From Hyphomonadaceae bacterium (GTDB taxonomy: Bacteria > Pseudomonadota > Alphaproteobacteria > Caulobacterales > Hyphomonadaceae), in assembly GCA_947474455.1 (NCBI GenBank), contig CANJIL010000003.1:84121-148120 (forward strand): a DNA stretch of 64,000 nucleotides, written 5' to 3'. Numbering within the stretch: the stretch's first letter is position 1; every line of letters starts with the position of its first letter. Positions 25,528 to 34,937 of the stretch are shown here, piece by piece. Made by a program: the position numbers and the translations under genes. Under the pieces are notes generated by a model that did not search any database, had not been told where the DNA came from, and saw only the letters and a program-made list of their open reading frames with translations.

Positions 25528-26763
25528 GTGACCTCAGCAACCGACTTCAGTCCGATAATTCCTCCGGTGCGGCTCGACTCCGCCACGCCGAGGGCTGTGT
25601 CATCTAAGGAAGAAGGTCCCAGCTTCGCCGACCTGCTCGAGACCGAAACCACCGCTACCGAATCCGGAGAGGATCTAGTCTCAGCCTATACAGGGCCTCC
25701 TGGCGCGCAGCCGGCGCCACCGCCGGCGACGCCCGCTGTCAATTCATCCGAAGCCTTGCTCGCCGGTCTGACGCTGGACGCACCCGCGACGCAAGCGATC
25801 GACGCTGCAACAACAACCGACGCTCCGAGCGTCAACGTTACCGCACCGCTGATTGCGTCGGCCGAAACAGCTGCGCCCGGCAAAGCCGATGATGAAACCG
25901 CCGGCGATGCGACGCCGACCACAGATGGTAGCGTATCTACACCGCCAACTTCCCCGATCTTGGCGGCCCTCACTGCGCCGGCGCCGGCAACGCCCATCAC
26001 TTCGCGGCAGACCGCAGCGCCGACGACCGCACCCACGCCGGACGCCGCCCCGCTCTCGGCTCCCGGCGCAGAGCGCGCCGCCGCTCCCGTGGAAAGCGCC
26101 GCAGCTCCCGAAGCAAAGCCGGCGGCCGCCGCCGACGCGCCAAAAGCTCAATCTGCGATCGCCAAGACCGCTACGCATTCCGCCGAAGCCGCGCCCGATA
26201 TCAAGACGGACGCCGCACCTTCATCCAACACTTCAACACCCGCCGACACGCTCGCAACGCCACGCAATACCGCCGCCGACACGACACGGACGGTACAAAC
26301 CAACCCCGCCTTGCAGAACGCGCCCTCCACGACGATCCAAGTCTATCAGCGCATGATCGACCGCATCGATGGCCGGGCCCAACGCTTCGAGGTTCGCCTC
26401 GATCCCGTCGAACTCGGGCGCGTCGATGTCCGGATCGAAGTCGGCGCCGACAAGAAGGTTCACGCCGTTCTCGCCGCCCATGACAGTGCCGCCCTCACCG
26501 ACCTTATGCGCGGCCAGCGCTCCCTTGAACGCGCGCTCGCCGACGCAGGAATCGATCTCGCCGACGGCGGCATCAAGTTCGAACTGTCAAACGATCCTGG
26601 CCGCAACGCGCACAGCAACCAGGGCAATGGCGATGCAGACAGCAACGCCAGCGCCGCCAATGTATGGCGCGGGTTCTCCGCCACAAACGTCGCCGTCGAT
26701 GCACAGACCGCCGAGGCCACCCGGTCCTGGCGTTCATCATCCCGCCTCGACCTCGTAGCGTGA
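25528..26763 (+). CDS. fliK: Flagellar hook-length control protein FliK
   Basis: FliK measures hook length and switches the export gate from rod/hook to filament substrates. The 411 residues split into a long Ala/Pro/Thr-rich flexible region (about 1-270), typical of the molecular ruler, and a C-terminal hook-length control domain with F-E-V-R-L-D-P-V-E-L-G-R-V-D-V and L-E-R-A-L-A-D-A-G-I-D-L. The GTG start lies about 47 bases after the predicted sigma-54 transcription start. flgD follows after 12 bases, as expected for a hook-assembly operon. Confidence 0.88.
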   Translation: MTSATDFSPIIPPVRLDSATPRAVSSKEEGPSFADLLETETTATESGEDLVSAYTGPPGAQPAPPPATPAVNSSEALLAGLTLDAPATQAIDAATTTDAPSVNVTAPLIASAETAAPGKADDETAGDATPTTDGSVSTPPTSPILAALTAPAPATPITSRQTAAPTTAPTPDAAPLSAPGAERAAAPVESAAAPEAKPAAAADAPKAQSAIAKTATHSAEAAPDIKTDAAPSSNTSTPADTLATPRNTAADTTRTVQTNPALQNAPSTTIQVYQRMIDRIDGRAQRFEVRLDPVELGRVDVRIEVGADKKVHAVLAAHDSAALTDLMRGQRSLERALADAGIDLADGGIKFELSNDPGRNAHSNQGNGDADSNASAANVWRGFSATNVAVDAQTAEATRSWRSSSRLDLVA

Positions 26764-26775
26764 AGGAGCTGACAC

Positions 26776-27474
26776 ATGTCTGATCTCATCTCCTTCGTCC
26801 CGCCGCCAGCCACGACCAGCGTCGGCGGCGCCAGCGGCGCGCAGTCCGCTACGACGCTGGCGAACAACTTCGACACGTTTCTCACCATCCTCACCGCGCA
26901 GATCCAGAACCAGGATCCGCTCGAACCGATGGACTCGACGCAGTTCACCGAACAGCTCGTCCAGTTCTCTGGCGTTGAACAGCAGATCCGCGTCAACAAA
27001 CAACTCGAGACGCTGATCGCCGCAACCAACTCCGGCGCGGGCGCCTCGCTGTCAGGCTATCTCGGCCAGAAAGCGGAAATCGACGCCGCCAGCGCCCAGT
27101 TTAGCGGCGACCCCATCACATGGCGCTACGAACTTCCCGCCCAGGCAAAATCCACGACCATCACGGTCACTGACGCCGCCGGCAGGGTGCTCTATTCGAA
27201 GACGGGCGAGCTCGAAGCCGGCAGTCACGAATTCGTCTGGAACGGCGAACTGAACAAGGGCGGCACAGCCCCAGAGGACCAGCCCTACTGGATTAGCGTG
27301 GTCGCGGAAGACGCCAACAAGAAAGCCATCACGCCCAAGCACTCGCTGGTGACGAAGATCACTGGCGTCGATCTCACCTATGGCGAGCCCGCGCTCACAA
27401 CACCAGCCGGCGTGTTCGCGTTCGCCGACGTGAAGCGATTGATGAACAATGACACGTCGGCGACGACCAACTAG
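26776..27474 (+). CDS. flgD: Flagellar hook assembly (capping) protein FlgD
   Basis: FlgD is a scaffold that caps the growing hook while FlgE subunits polymerise. Residues 25-80 carry the conserved N-terminal FlgD region, F-L-T-I-L-T-A-Q-I-Q-N-Q-D-P-L-E-P-M-D-S followed by Q-L-V-Q-F-S-G-V-E-Q. The central FLG/Fn3-like domain and a tudor-like part follow (V-T-D-A-A-G-R-V-L-Y, then F-V-W-N-G). A GGAGCTG ribosome site sits just before the ATG. The gene is between fliK and flgE on the same strand, matching the usual hook cluster. Confidence 0.94.
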   Translation: MSDLISFVPPPATTSVGGASGAQSATTLANNFDTFLTILTAQIQNQDPLEPMDSTQFTEQLVQFSGVEQQIRVNKQLETLIAATNSGAGASLSGYLGQKAEIDAASAQFSGDPITWRYELPAQAKSTTITVTDAAGRVLYSKTGELEAGSHEFVWNGELNKGGTAPEDQPYWISVVAEDANKKAITPKHSLVTKITGVDLTYGEPALTTPAGVFAFADVKRLMNNDTSATTN

Positions 27475-27586
27475 CGCCGGCGACGACCTGATATCCCGGC
27501 GCAGAAGCGCGCCGTCTGGCCGCATAAGCGGCCCACCAACCCAACAGTATTGAACCCTGCCCGCAGGTTTTCTGGGAGCTTCGACC

Positions 27587-28963
27587 ATGAGTATCAACTC
27601 CGCCATGCTCGCCGGCGCGTCCGGCATGCGCGCCAACTCGAGCGCGCTCGCCGCGATTTCGGACAACATCGCGAACGTCAACACGGTCGGCTACAAGCGG
27701 CTGCGCAACGACTTCGTCTCGCTGCTCAACTCCCAGAACTCCCAGACGACCTACACCGCCGGCGGCGTGATGGCGCACTCTGCGCCACTGATGAGCGAAC
27801 AAGGCTCGGCCATCGCCTCCTCCGTCGCGACGCACCTCGCTGTTTCAGGCAACGGCTTCTTCGTCGTTCGCGGACGCAGCGACGACGCAACGTCTAGCGA
27901 TCCATACTACTACACCCGCGCCGGCCAGTTCACGGCGGATTCGGACGGCTATCTGCAGAACACGGCCGGCCATTACCTGCAGGGCTGGCCCGTGAACTCG
28001 ACCGGCCAGGTCACGGCGAACCCGACAGACCTCAACGGCCTCGAGCCTATCCGCGTCTCCGGCATCGCCGGCGGCGCCGAGGCGACGGCCCGCCTGTCGC
28101 TCTCCGCCAACCTGCAATCCTCGCAGGCCGTTTCGGCTGCCGTGACGAACAACACGTACGACCCCGCGGACGGCGCGAACAACATGGCGTCCGGCGCCGT
28201 GACGCCTGACTTCCAGATTCCCATCCAGGTCTATGACAGCCAGGGCGGCCTGCACACGCTGACCATGTCGTTCCTGAAGGCGGGCCCGAACCAATGGCAC
28301 GCCGAGGTTCACCTGCCGGCGGGCGACGTGTCGCCGGGCGGCGGGACGCTGGTCAACGGCCAGCTCGCCACCGGCATCGTCGCCTTCACGCCGTTCGGCC
28401 AGCTGGACACAACCACATCCACCTTGCCGCTGACCTTGTCCATCGGCGAAGCAGGAACGGGCGCAGGCCCCGAATGGGCCAACACGCTGGGCCTTGCCGC
28501 GCAAACCATCGCGCTCGACGTGGGCGGACCCGGCGCGCCCGGCGGCCTCACGAACTACGATTCACCGTCCGTGCTCGGCACATCGCAGATCGATGGCACG
28601 CCTTTCGGCTCGCTCGCTTCGGTCGACGTTGACGACGATGGCTTCGTCACCGCTATCTTCACCAACGGCCTCACTCGCCGTATCTACCAGGTCCCGCTTG
28701 CGACGTTCGGCAACGTCGATGGGCTGATCCCCGAGCACGGCGGCGTCTATCGTCTGGGACCGGGCGCTGGCGCCCTGTCCATGCGCGGCGCTGGCATCGG
28801 CGGCGCAGGAACGGTGAAGTCGCGTGCGCTCGAATCCTCGACCGTCGATCTCGCGGAAGAGTTCTCCAGTCTGATCATGACCCAGCGCGCCTATTCCGCG
28901 TCTTCAAAAATCATCACGACCGCCGACGAAATGCTGGACGAGCTGATCAGGCTGAAACGATAG
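27587..28963 (+). CDS. flgE: Flagellar hook protein FlgE
   Basis: FlgE is the structural subunit of the flagellar hook, exported by the flagellar type III system. The 458-residue protein has the rod/hook N-terminal motif S-D-N-I-A-N-V-N-T-V-G-Y-K-R, an FlgE D2-like region in the middle (F-Q-I-P-I-Q-V-Y-D-S-Q-G-G), and the C-terminal T-Q-R-A-Y-S-A-S-S-K-I-I-T-T-A-D-E-M helix. Length is in the usual range. It lies 112 bases after flgD; no sigma-54 or CtrA site was found in that gap, so readthrough from the fliK promoter is likely. Confidence 0.95.
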   Translation: MSINSAMLAGASGMRANSSALAAISDNIANVNTVGYKRLRNDFVSLLNSQNSQTTYTAGGVMAHSAPLMSEQGSAIASSVATHLAVSGNGFFVVRGRSDDATSSDPYYYTRAGQFTADSDGYLQNTAGHYLQGWPVNSTGQVTANPTDLNGLEPIRVSGIAGGAEATARLSLSANLQSSQAVSAAVTNNTYDPADGANNMASGAVTPDFQIPIQVYDSQGGLHTLTMSFLKAGPNQWHAEVHLPAGDVSPGGGTLVNGQLATGIVAFTPFGQLDTTTSTLPLTLSIGEAGTGAGPEWANTLGLAAQTIALDVGGPGAPGGLTNYDSPSVLGTSQIDGTPFGSLASVDVDDDGFVTAIFTNGLTRRIYQVPLATFGNVDGLIPEHGGVYRLGPGAGALSMRGAGIGGAGTVKSRALESSTVDLAEEFSSLIMTQRAYSASSKIITTADEMLDELIRLKR

Positions 28964-29223
28964 TTGAGTAGGAACCAGCGAGCGGTGATCGCGCGGACAC
29001 ACACGCGGATCTGGGCGGCGCAGAATGCGTCGGGCTCCACGGCGCCTGTCGCCGCTCGCTTCGTACCGCTCGTTCGCCGTGTTTCGGAATGGTATCTCGC
29101 CTCCACCCATTTGCGTGAAAATTTCGCGATCATTTCCCGAAAAGCGTCCCCTGGACCTGAGCGTCACCTTAGGACCCGCTGCGTATGGTCTCTCTACAGA
29201 CTGAGCAGCAAACGGAGATTTCC

Positions 29224-29484
29224 ATGCTGAGCCAAAGCGCGGCCGTCGTGGGCCCGGACGGACGTCATATCACCCTGACGGATCTTCCCGCGCCCGGGAT
29301 TCAACGCTGGGTCACCCGCCGCAAGGCGGAAGTCGTGGCCGCTGTGCGCGGCGGGCTCCTGTCCGCTGATGACGCGTGCGAACGCTACGAACTCTCGAAA
29401 GAAGAGTTCGGTGGCTGGGAGCGCCTCTACGAGCGTCACGGCGTCAAGGGTCTGCGGACCACGCGACTGCAGAACTACCGCTAA
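29224..29484 (+). CDS. sciP: CtrA inhibitor SciP (DUF1153)
   Basis: SciP is a small DNA-binding protein of alphaproteobacteria that blocks activation by CtrA in the swarmer phase of Caulobacter. The 86 residues include the DUF1153 core: R-W-V-T-R-R-K-A-E-V-V-A-A-V-R-G-G-L-L then D-D-A-C-E-R-Y-E-L-S and F-G-G-W-E-R-L-Y-E-R-H-G, an HTH-like fold. The ATG at 29224 has GGAG 5-8 bases upstream and is preferred to the in-frame start 39 bases earlier. It sits between flgE and the CtrA-type boxes of fliF, so an activator's antagonist is linked to a probable target. Confidence 0.92.
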   Translation: MLSQSAAVVGPDGRHITLTDLPAPGIQRWVTRRKAEVVAAVRGGLLSADDACERYELSKEEFGGWERLYERHGVKGLRTTRLQNYR

Positions 29485-29541
29485 ATGATCTCCGCAGCGC
29501 CGTTCCGGGCAACGGGGAGGGACGGCGCGCGGACTGACATC

Positions 29542-29560
29542 TTAAGCTTTCGCTAACGAT
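29542..29560 (+). promoter_or_regulatory. Candidate CtrA box 1 upstream of fliF
   Basis: TTAAGCTTTCGCTAACGAT fits the CtrA consensus TTAA-N7-TTAACCAT with TTAA, exactly 7 bases, then CTAACGAT. It lies 94 bases before the fliF start and is followed 14 bases later by a second box. CtrA control of the fliF operon is established in Caulobacter; binding here is inferred. Confidence 0.6.
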
Positions 29561-29574
29561 ATCGTTCGCGCTCC

Positions 29575-29593
29575 TTAAGACCACGTTTACCCC
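29575..29593 (+). promoter_or_regulatory. Candidate CtrA box 2 upstream of fliF
   Basis: TTAA, 7 bases (GACCACG), then TTTACCCC gives a second CtrA-like box with one mismatch in the second TTAA. Its spacing from box 1 is 33 bases start to start, about three helical turns, which would place two CtrA dimers on the same face of the DNA. Confidence 0.55.
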
Positions 29594-29653
29594 GCACTGG
29601 GAATTTCCTGCCTAGTCGCAAATCGCGGCGCAGGCAGATTTTTCCGGGCGCTC

Positions 29654-31435
29654 ATGGCCGATCCAAAAACTGACGAGTCCAAAGGTCTGGTGTCGCAACT
29701 CGCGCGCTCGGGCCGGATGCGAATCGCCGCGGCGCTCGTCGTTGTGGCGCTCGTTGGCGGCGGCCTTGGCGTCATCATGCTGCGCGGCGAGTCCGGCGGT
29801 AAGAAACTTCTTTTCTCGGGCCTCGACCTCGAAGAGGCCTCCGAAATCACCAACAAGCTCGATACGGCAGGCGTCGCCTACTCCCTCGAAGGCGGCGGTT
29901 CGGCCGTGTTCGTGGACGCCGCCAAGGTCGAAGACGCGCGGATGATGCTGTCCGAACAGGGCCTGCCGACGCGCGGCTCCATCGGCTGGGAGATTTTCGA
30001 CAAGTCCGACGCGCTGGGCGAAACCCAGTTCGTCCTCAACATCAAGCAGCTTCGCGCCATGGAAGGCGAGCTGGAGCGCACGATCTCGGCCTACGACATG
30101 GTCCAGTCCGCCCGTGTCCACCTCTCGGTGCCGGACCGCGCGCTTTTTCAGAAAACCTCGGAAAAGCCAAAGGCGTCGGTCGTCCTGAAGGTCACCGGCA
30201 ACATGATGTCGCCGGAAAAGATCCGGGCGATCCGCAATATCGTGGCCTCGCAGGTCCCTGGCCTGGCCGTGAGCGCTGTCACCGTGTCGTCCACCGACGG
30301 CCGGCTCCTGGCCGCCGCCACCGACGAAAACGACCCCACCGGCGCCAGCACTGGCGGAGGAACCTCGTCCGACGAACGCCGCTCTACCCTTGAAGAAAGC
30401 TATCGCAAGAAGGTTCTCGACGTGATCGAGAACATTGCCGGCCCCGGCGCAGCGAAAGTCACCGTCTCGATCGAGGCGGACTTCAACAAGGTCACGCAAA
30501 GCTCCGAAACCTACAATCCCGACAGCCGCGTCGTCCGCTCGGAGACCACCGTCGAAGACAGCTCCAGCAGCCAGGATGCGGCTCCCGGCGATGAAACCAC
30601 CGTCGCCAACAACGTCCCGACCGGCGCTGAACCTGTGGCCGCGCCCCAGCCCAAGAGCCAGTCCAGCTCCAGCCGCAACGAATCCACCGTCAACTACGAG
30701 ATCGACAAGACGCTCCGCACCGAAATCCTGGAAGGCGGCAAGATCCAGCGCCTCTCGGTGGCTGTCGCCGTCGATCACATGCGCGTCTCCGGCGCCGAAG
30801 GCCAGCCCGCGACATGGCAGCCGCGCCCGCAGGAAGAGATCGATCGCATCACCGCGTTGGTCAAATCCGCCGTCCTGTTCAACCAGGAACGCGGCGACGT
30901 CGTCACGGTCGAAAGCGCCGCCTTTGCCCGACCCGACACGTCGCTTGATGGCGGTACGGCCCCTGGCGCGTTTGACCTCGACAAGTTCGACCTTCTCCAC
31001 ATCGGCGAGATCGTCGCCCTGCTCCTCACCGCGCTGGCCCTGGTCTTCTTCGTACTTCGCCCGCTGATCGGCGGCCTGCTTGCGAAGCCCGAGCCGTCCA
31101 CCCTGCCCGCCGACATCCTCGCGCTCAAAGGCGCCAAGCGCGCCAAGGCGATCGCGGCCCACCAGGCCGCGCAGGTCGCGGCGCTCAGCCACCCGCAGAA
31201 CGACGCCGAACAGGATATGGCGCGCATCGCCAGCATGTCTGAAGGCCGCGTTGTGGGCTTCGATACGGCCATGCCCGACCGCCTCGACGCCGGCATCGAC
31301 GTCGCCCGCATCTCCGGCCAGGTGAAGGCATCCTCGATCAAGAAGATCTCGGAAGTCGTCGTCAGCCACCCCGACGAGTCCGTCGGCATCATCCGCTCAT
31401 GGCTTGCTGAAGAAGTTCCGGAGCGCGCCGCATGA
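29654..31435 (+). CDS. fliF: Flagellar MS-ring protein FliF
   Basis: FliF forms the membrane MS ring on which the flagellum and export gate are built. It has 593 residues: a first membrane helix at about 24-42, the YscJ/FliF ring-building motifs over about 45-220, a variable Ser/Thr-rich loop (about 290-345) and a second membrane helix at about 453-473. The cytoplasmic C-terminus that binds FliG ends at 593. It overlaps fliG by 4 bases. The gene heads the fliF-fliG-fliH-fliN-flbD operon and is preceded by two CtrA-like boxes. Confidence 0.95.
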   Translation: MADPKTDESKGLVSQLARSGRMRIAAALVVVALVGGGLGVIMLRGESGGKKLLFSGLDLEEASEITNKLDTAGVAYSLEGGGSAVFVDAAKVEDARMMLSEQGLPTRGSIGWEIFDKSDALGETQFVLNIKQLRAMEGELERTISAYDMVQSARVHLSVPDRALFQKTSEKPKASVVLKVTGNMMSPEKIRAIRNIVASQVPGLAVSAVTVSSTDGRLLAAATDENDPTGASTGGGTSSDERRSTLEESYRKKVLDVIENIAGPGAAKVTVSIEADFNKVTQSSETYNPDSRVVRSETTVEDSSSSQDAAPGDETTVANNVPTGAEPVAAPQPKSQSSSSRNESTVNYEIDKTLRTEILEGGKIQRLSVAVAVDHMRVSGAEGQPATWQPRPQEEIDRITALVKSAVLFNQERGDVVTVESAAFARPDTSLDGGTAPGAFDLDKFDLLHIGEIVALLLTALALVFFVLRPLIGGLLAKPEPSTLPADILALKGAKRAKAIAAHQAAQVAALSHPQNDAEQDMARIASMSEGRVVGFDTAMPDRLDAGIDVARISGQVKASSIKKISEVVVSHPDESVGIIRSWLAEEVPERAA

Positions 31436-32562
31436 GCAAGGCAGCCGCCGCGTTGAAACCGCCCGAAGGGCAACGGGAAGCGCCCGCGCCCCAGTCGCCT
31501 GCTGGCCTCTCGCGCGAGGACACGTCCAACGACACGCAGCGCCGCATCAATGAAATCGTGATGGCCGTGAAGTCCTTGCACGGCTCCGAGAAGGCGGCGA
31601 TCCTGCTTCTGTCGCTCGGCGAAGACGCGAAGCCCATCTGGGACCGCCTCGACGACGAGGAACTGCGAGAGATTTCCTCCGCGATGTCGAACCTCGGCCC
31701 GGTAAAGGCCGAAATGGTCGAGTATTTGATCAAGGATTTCGTCAATCGCCTGTCCGGCTCCGGCGCCGTCACCGGCTCCTACGAACAGACCCATCGCCTC
31801 CTGCTGCAATTCCTGCCGGCCGAGAAGGCCGACAGCCTCATGGAAGAACTGCGCGGCCCCGCCGGCCGCACCATGTGGGACAAGCTGGGCAATGTGAACG
31901 AGCAGGTGCTCGCGAACTACCTCAAGAACGAATATCCGCAGACCGTTTCGGTCATCCTCTCCAAGATCAAGTCCGACCATTCCGCCCGCGTGCTCACCGC
32001 CCTTCCGCCGGAATTCGCGCTCGAAGTCATCCAGCGCATGCTGCGCATGGAACCCGTCCAGCGCGATATTCTCGAAAAGATCGAGTCAACGCTGCGCACC
32101 GAATTCATGACCAACCTCGCACGCACATCCAAGCGCGACAGCCACGAGCAGATGGCCGCGATCTTCAACAATTTCGACCGCCAGACCGAAGGCCGCTTCA
32201 TCGCCCTGCTGGAGGACAAGAACAAGGAATCGGCCGACCGCATCCGCTCGCTGATGTTCGTGTTCGAGGATCTCGCCAAGCTCGATCCGGGCGGCATCCA
32301 GACGCTGCTGCGTAATATCGACAAGGACAAGCTCGGCCTCGCCCTCAAGGGCGCGAACGAGGAGATGCGCAATCTCTTCATGTCCAACATGTCCGAACGC
32401 GCCGCGAAGATCATGCGCGACGACATGGCCGCGATGGGCCCCGTCAAGCTCAAGGACGTTGAATCGGCGCAGCAGGAAATGGTCGTCGTCGCCAAGGCGC
32501 TCGCCGACCGCGGCGAGATCATGCTCGCCGAAAGCGGCGGCCAGGACGAGCTGATCTACTGA
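31432..32562 (+). CDS. fliG: Flagellar motor switch protein FliG
   Basis: FliG is the rotor protein that binds FliF and interacts with the stator. It has 376 residues, about 40 longer than E. coli FliG because of a Pro/Ala-rich N-terminus. The three armadillo-like domains are seen with S-G-S-E-K-A-A-type [14 protein letters not shown] near 45, L-P-A-E-K-A-D-S-L near 130 and a C-terminal torque helix [14 protein letters not shown]. The start overlaps the fliF stop (ATGA), and fliH begins at its last base, so the three are translationally coupled. Confidence 0.95.
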   Translation: MSKAAAALKPPEGQREAPAPQSPAGLSREDTSNDTQRRINEIVMAVKSLHGSEKAAILLLSLGEDAKPIWDRLDDEELREISSAMSNLGPVKAEMVEYLIKDFVNRLSGSGAVTGSYEQTHRLLLQFLPAEKADSLMEELRGPAGRTMWDKLGNVNEQVLANYLKNEYPQTVSVILSKIKSDHSARVLTALPPEFALEVIQRMLRMEPVQRDILEKIESTLRTEFMTNLARTSKRDSHEQMAAIFNNFDRQTEGRFIALLEDKNKESADRIRSLMFVFEDLAKLDPGGIQTLLRNIDKDKLGLALKGANEEMRNLFMSNMSERAAKIMRDDMAAMGPVKLKDVESAQQEMVVVAKALADRGEIMLAESGGQDELIY

Positions 32563-33194
32563 TGACCCCGCCATCCCGCACCCCCTTCAACTTCGACACC
32601 GAGTTCACGCCGCAGGGCGACGTGCTGCGCGGCCCCGACCGCAAGTATTTCTCGCGCGACGAAGCCGACCAGCTTGCCGCCAAGGCCCGTGCGGAAGGCG
32701 AAGCGAAAGCCCGCCAGACCGTCGAGGCCAAGGGCTTCGCCTCCGTCGACAGTATCGTCGCTCATCTCGCTCCGGTCGCTGCCCAACTTGCCGGCATCGC
32801 CGAACAACTGCGCGCCGAGGCGGCTGAACTCGCCATCATCGCAGCCCGAAAGATCGCCGGGGCCGCGCTCGACAAGGCTGGCGATGAAGCCGCTGCCAAC
32901 GCCATCAGCGGCATCGTGCGCCAACTCAAACTCAATCCCGTCGTCACGGTCAGCGTCGCGCCGGATTCGCTCGCCGAGGTTGAGCGCCGGATGGAACAGC
33001 TTCGTCGCCAGGGCATCGGGGCCAACATCGGCTTCGTCGCCAACCCGGCCGCGAAGCCGGGCGACTGGCGCGTCGTCTGGGGCGAGGGCTCGGCCGGTTT
33101 CAGCCGCGAAGGCGTGGAGGCAACGATCGAAGCGATCATAAACAACCGGCTGCAGGACCCTGTCGCGCCGCAACTCGAACTTTTTTCCGCATAG
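32562..33194 (+). CDS. fliH: Flagellar export ATPase regulator FliH (FlbE)
   Basis: This is the position of flbE in Caulobacter, a FliH-type stator protein that links the FliI ATPase to the export gate. The 210 residues show a charged helical region with coiled-coil character (A-D-Q-L-A-A-K-A-R-A-E-G-E-A-K-A-R-Q) followed by the FliH C-terminal fold (W-R-V-V-W-G-E-G-S-A-G-F near 165). FliH sequences diverge strongly, so the name rests on both context and this C-terminal pattern. The gene overlaps fliG by one base and is followed by fliN. Confidence 0.82.
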   Translation: MTPPSRTPFNFDTEFTPQGDVLRGPDRKYFSRDEADQLAAKARAEGEAKARQTVEAKGFASVDSIVAHLAPVAAQLAGIAEQLRAEAAELAIIAARKIAGAALDKAGDEAAANAISGIVRQLKLNPVVTVSVAPDSLAEVERRMEQLRRQGIGANIGFVANPAAKPGDWRVVWGEGSAGFSREGVEATIEAIINNRLQDPVAPQLELFSA

Positions 33195-33200
33195 GACGCC

Positions 33201-33551
33201 ATGAGCACCAACGACCTCAACCTTCCGGATCTGGCGAACGGCTCAGCCGTCACGCGGCCGCGCAACACGACGTCGGCTGAAGCCGAGGACATGCGCGACA
33301 AGATCGCGGCTGACCTGCGCCCGGTCTTCGACGTGCCCGTTTCGGTGCAGGCCGTCATCGGCCGCACGACCATCGAGGTCTCCAAGCTTCTCGAACTCAG
33401 TCCCGGCTCGATTCTTGAACTCGACCGCCGCGTGGGTGAAGCCATCGACATTTATGTCAACTCGCGCCTGGTCGCGCGCGGCGAGGTCGTCGTCGTCGAC
33501 GACCGCCTCGGCGTGACCATGACCGAGATCATCAAGAATTCTGACGCCTAG
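33201..33551 (+). CDS. fliN: Flagellar motor switch protein FliN
   Basis: FliN is a C-ring component that contributes to CheY-P binding and rotor switching. It has 116 residues; the SpoA/FliMN domain covers about 40-112 with the typical sequence [24 protein letters not shown] and [15 protein letters not shown]. It follows fliH after 6 bases and precedes flbD by 10 bases, inside the fliF operon. It has no signal peptide and acts at the cytoplasmic face of the motor. Confidence 0.94.
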   Translation: MSTNDLNLPDLANGSAVTRPRNTTSAEAEDMRDKIAADLRPVFDVPVSVQAVIGRTTIEVSKLLELSPGSILELDRRVGEAIDIYVNSRLVARGEVVVVDDRLGVTMTEIIKNSDA

Positions 33552-33561
33552 AGGAAATCCC

Positions 33562-34932
<1,371 letters not shown>

Positions 34933-34937
34933 GTTAG

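Noticed and set aside
27474..27587. Promoter between flgD and flgE
   Set aside because: No GG-N10-GC with a good flank and no TTAA-N7-TTAA; CTGGCCGCATAAGC has the wrong spacing.
29612..31369. 585-codon reverse frame across fliF
   Set aside because: Antisense shadow of a convincing fliF; Gly/Asp/Val/Arg-rich without domain pattern.
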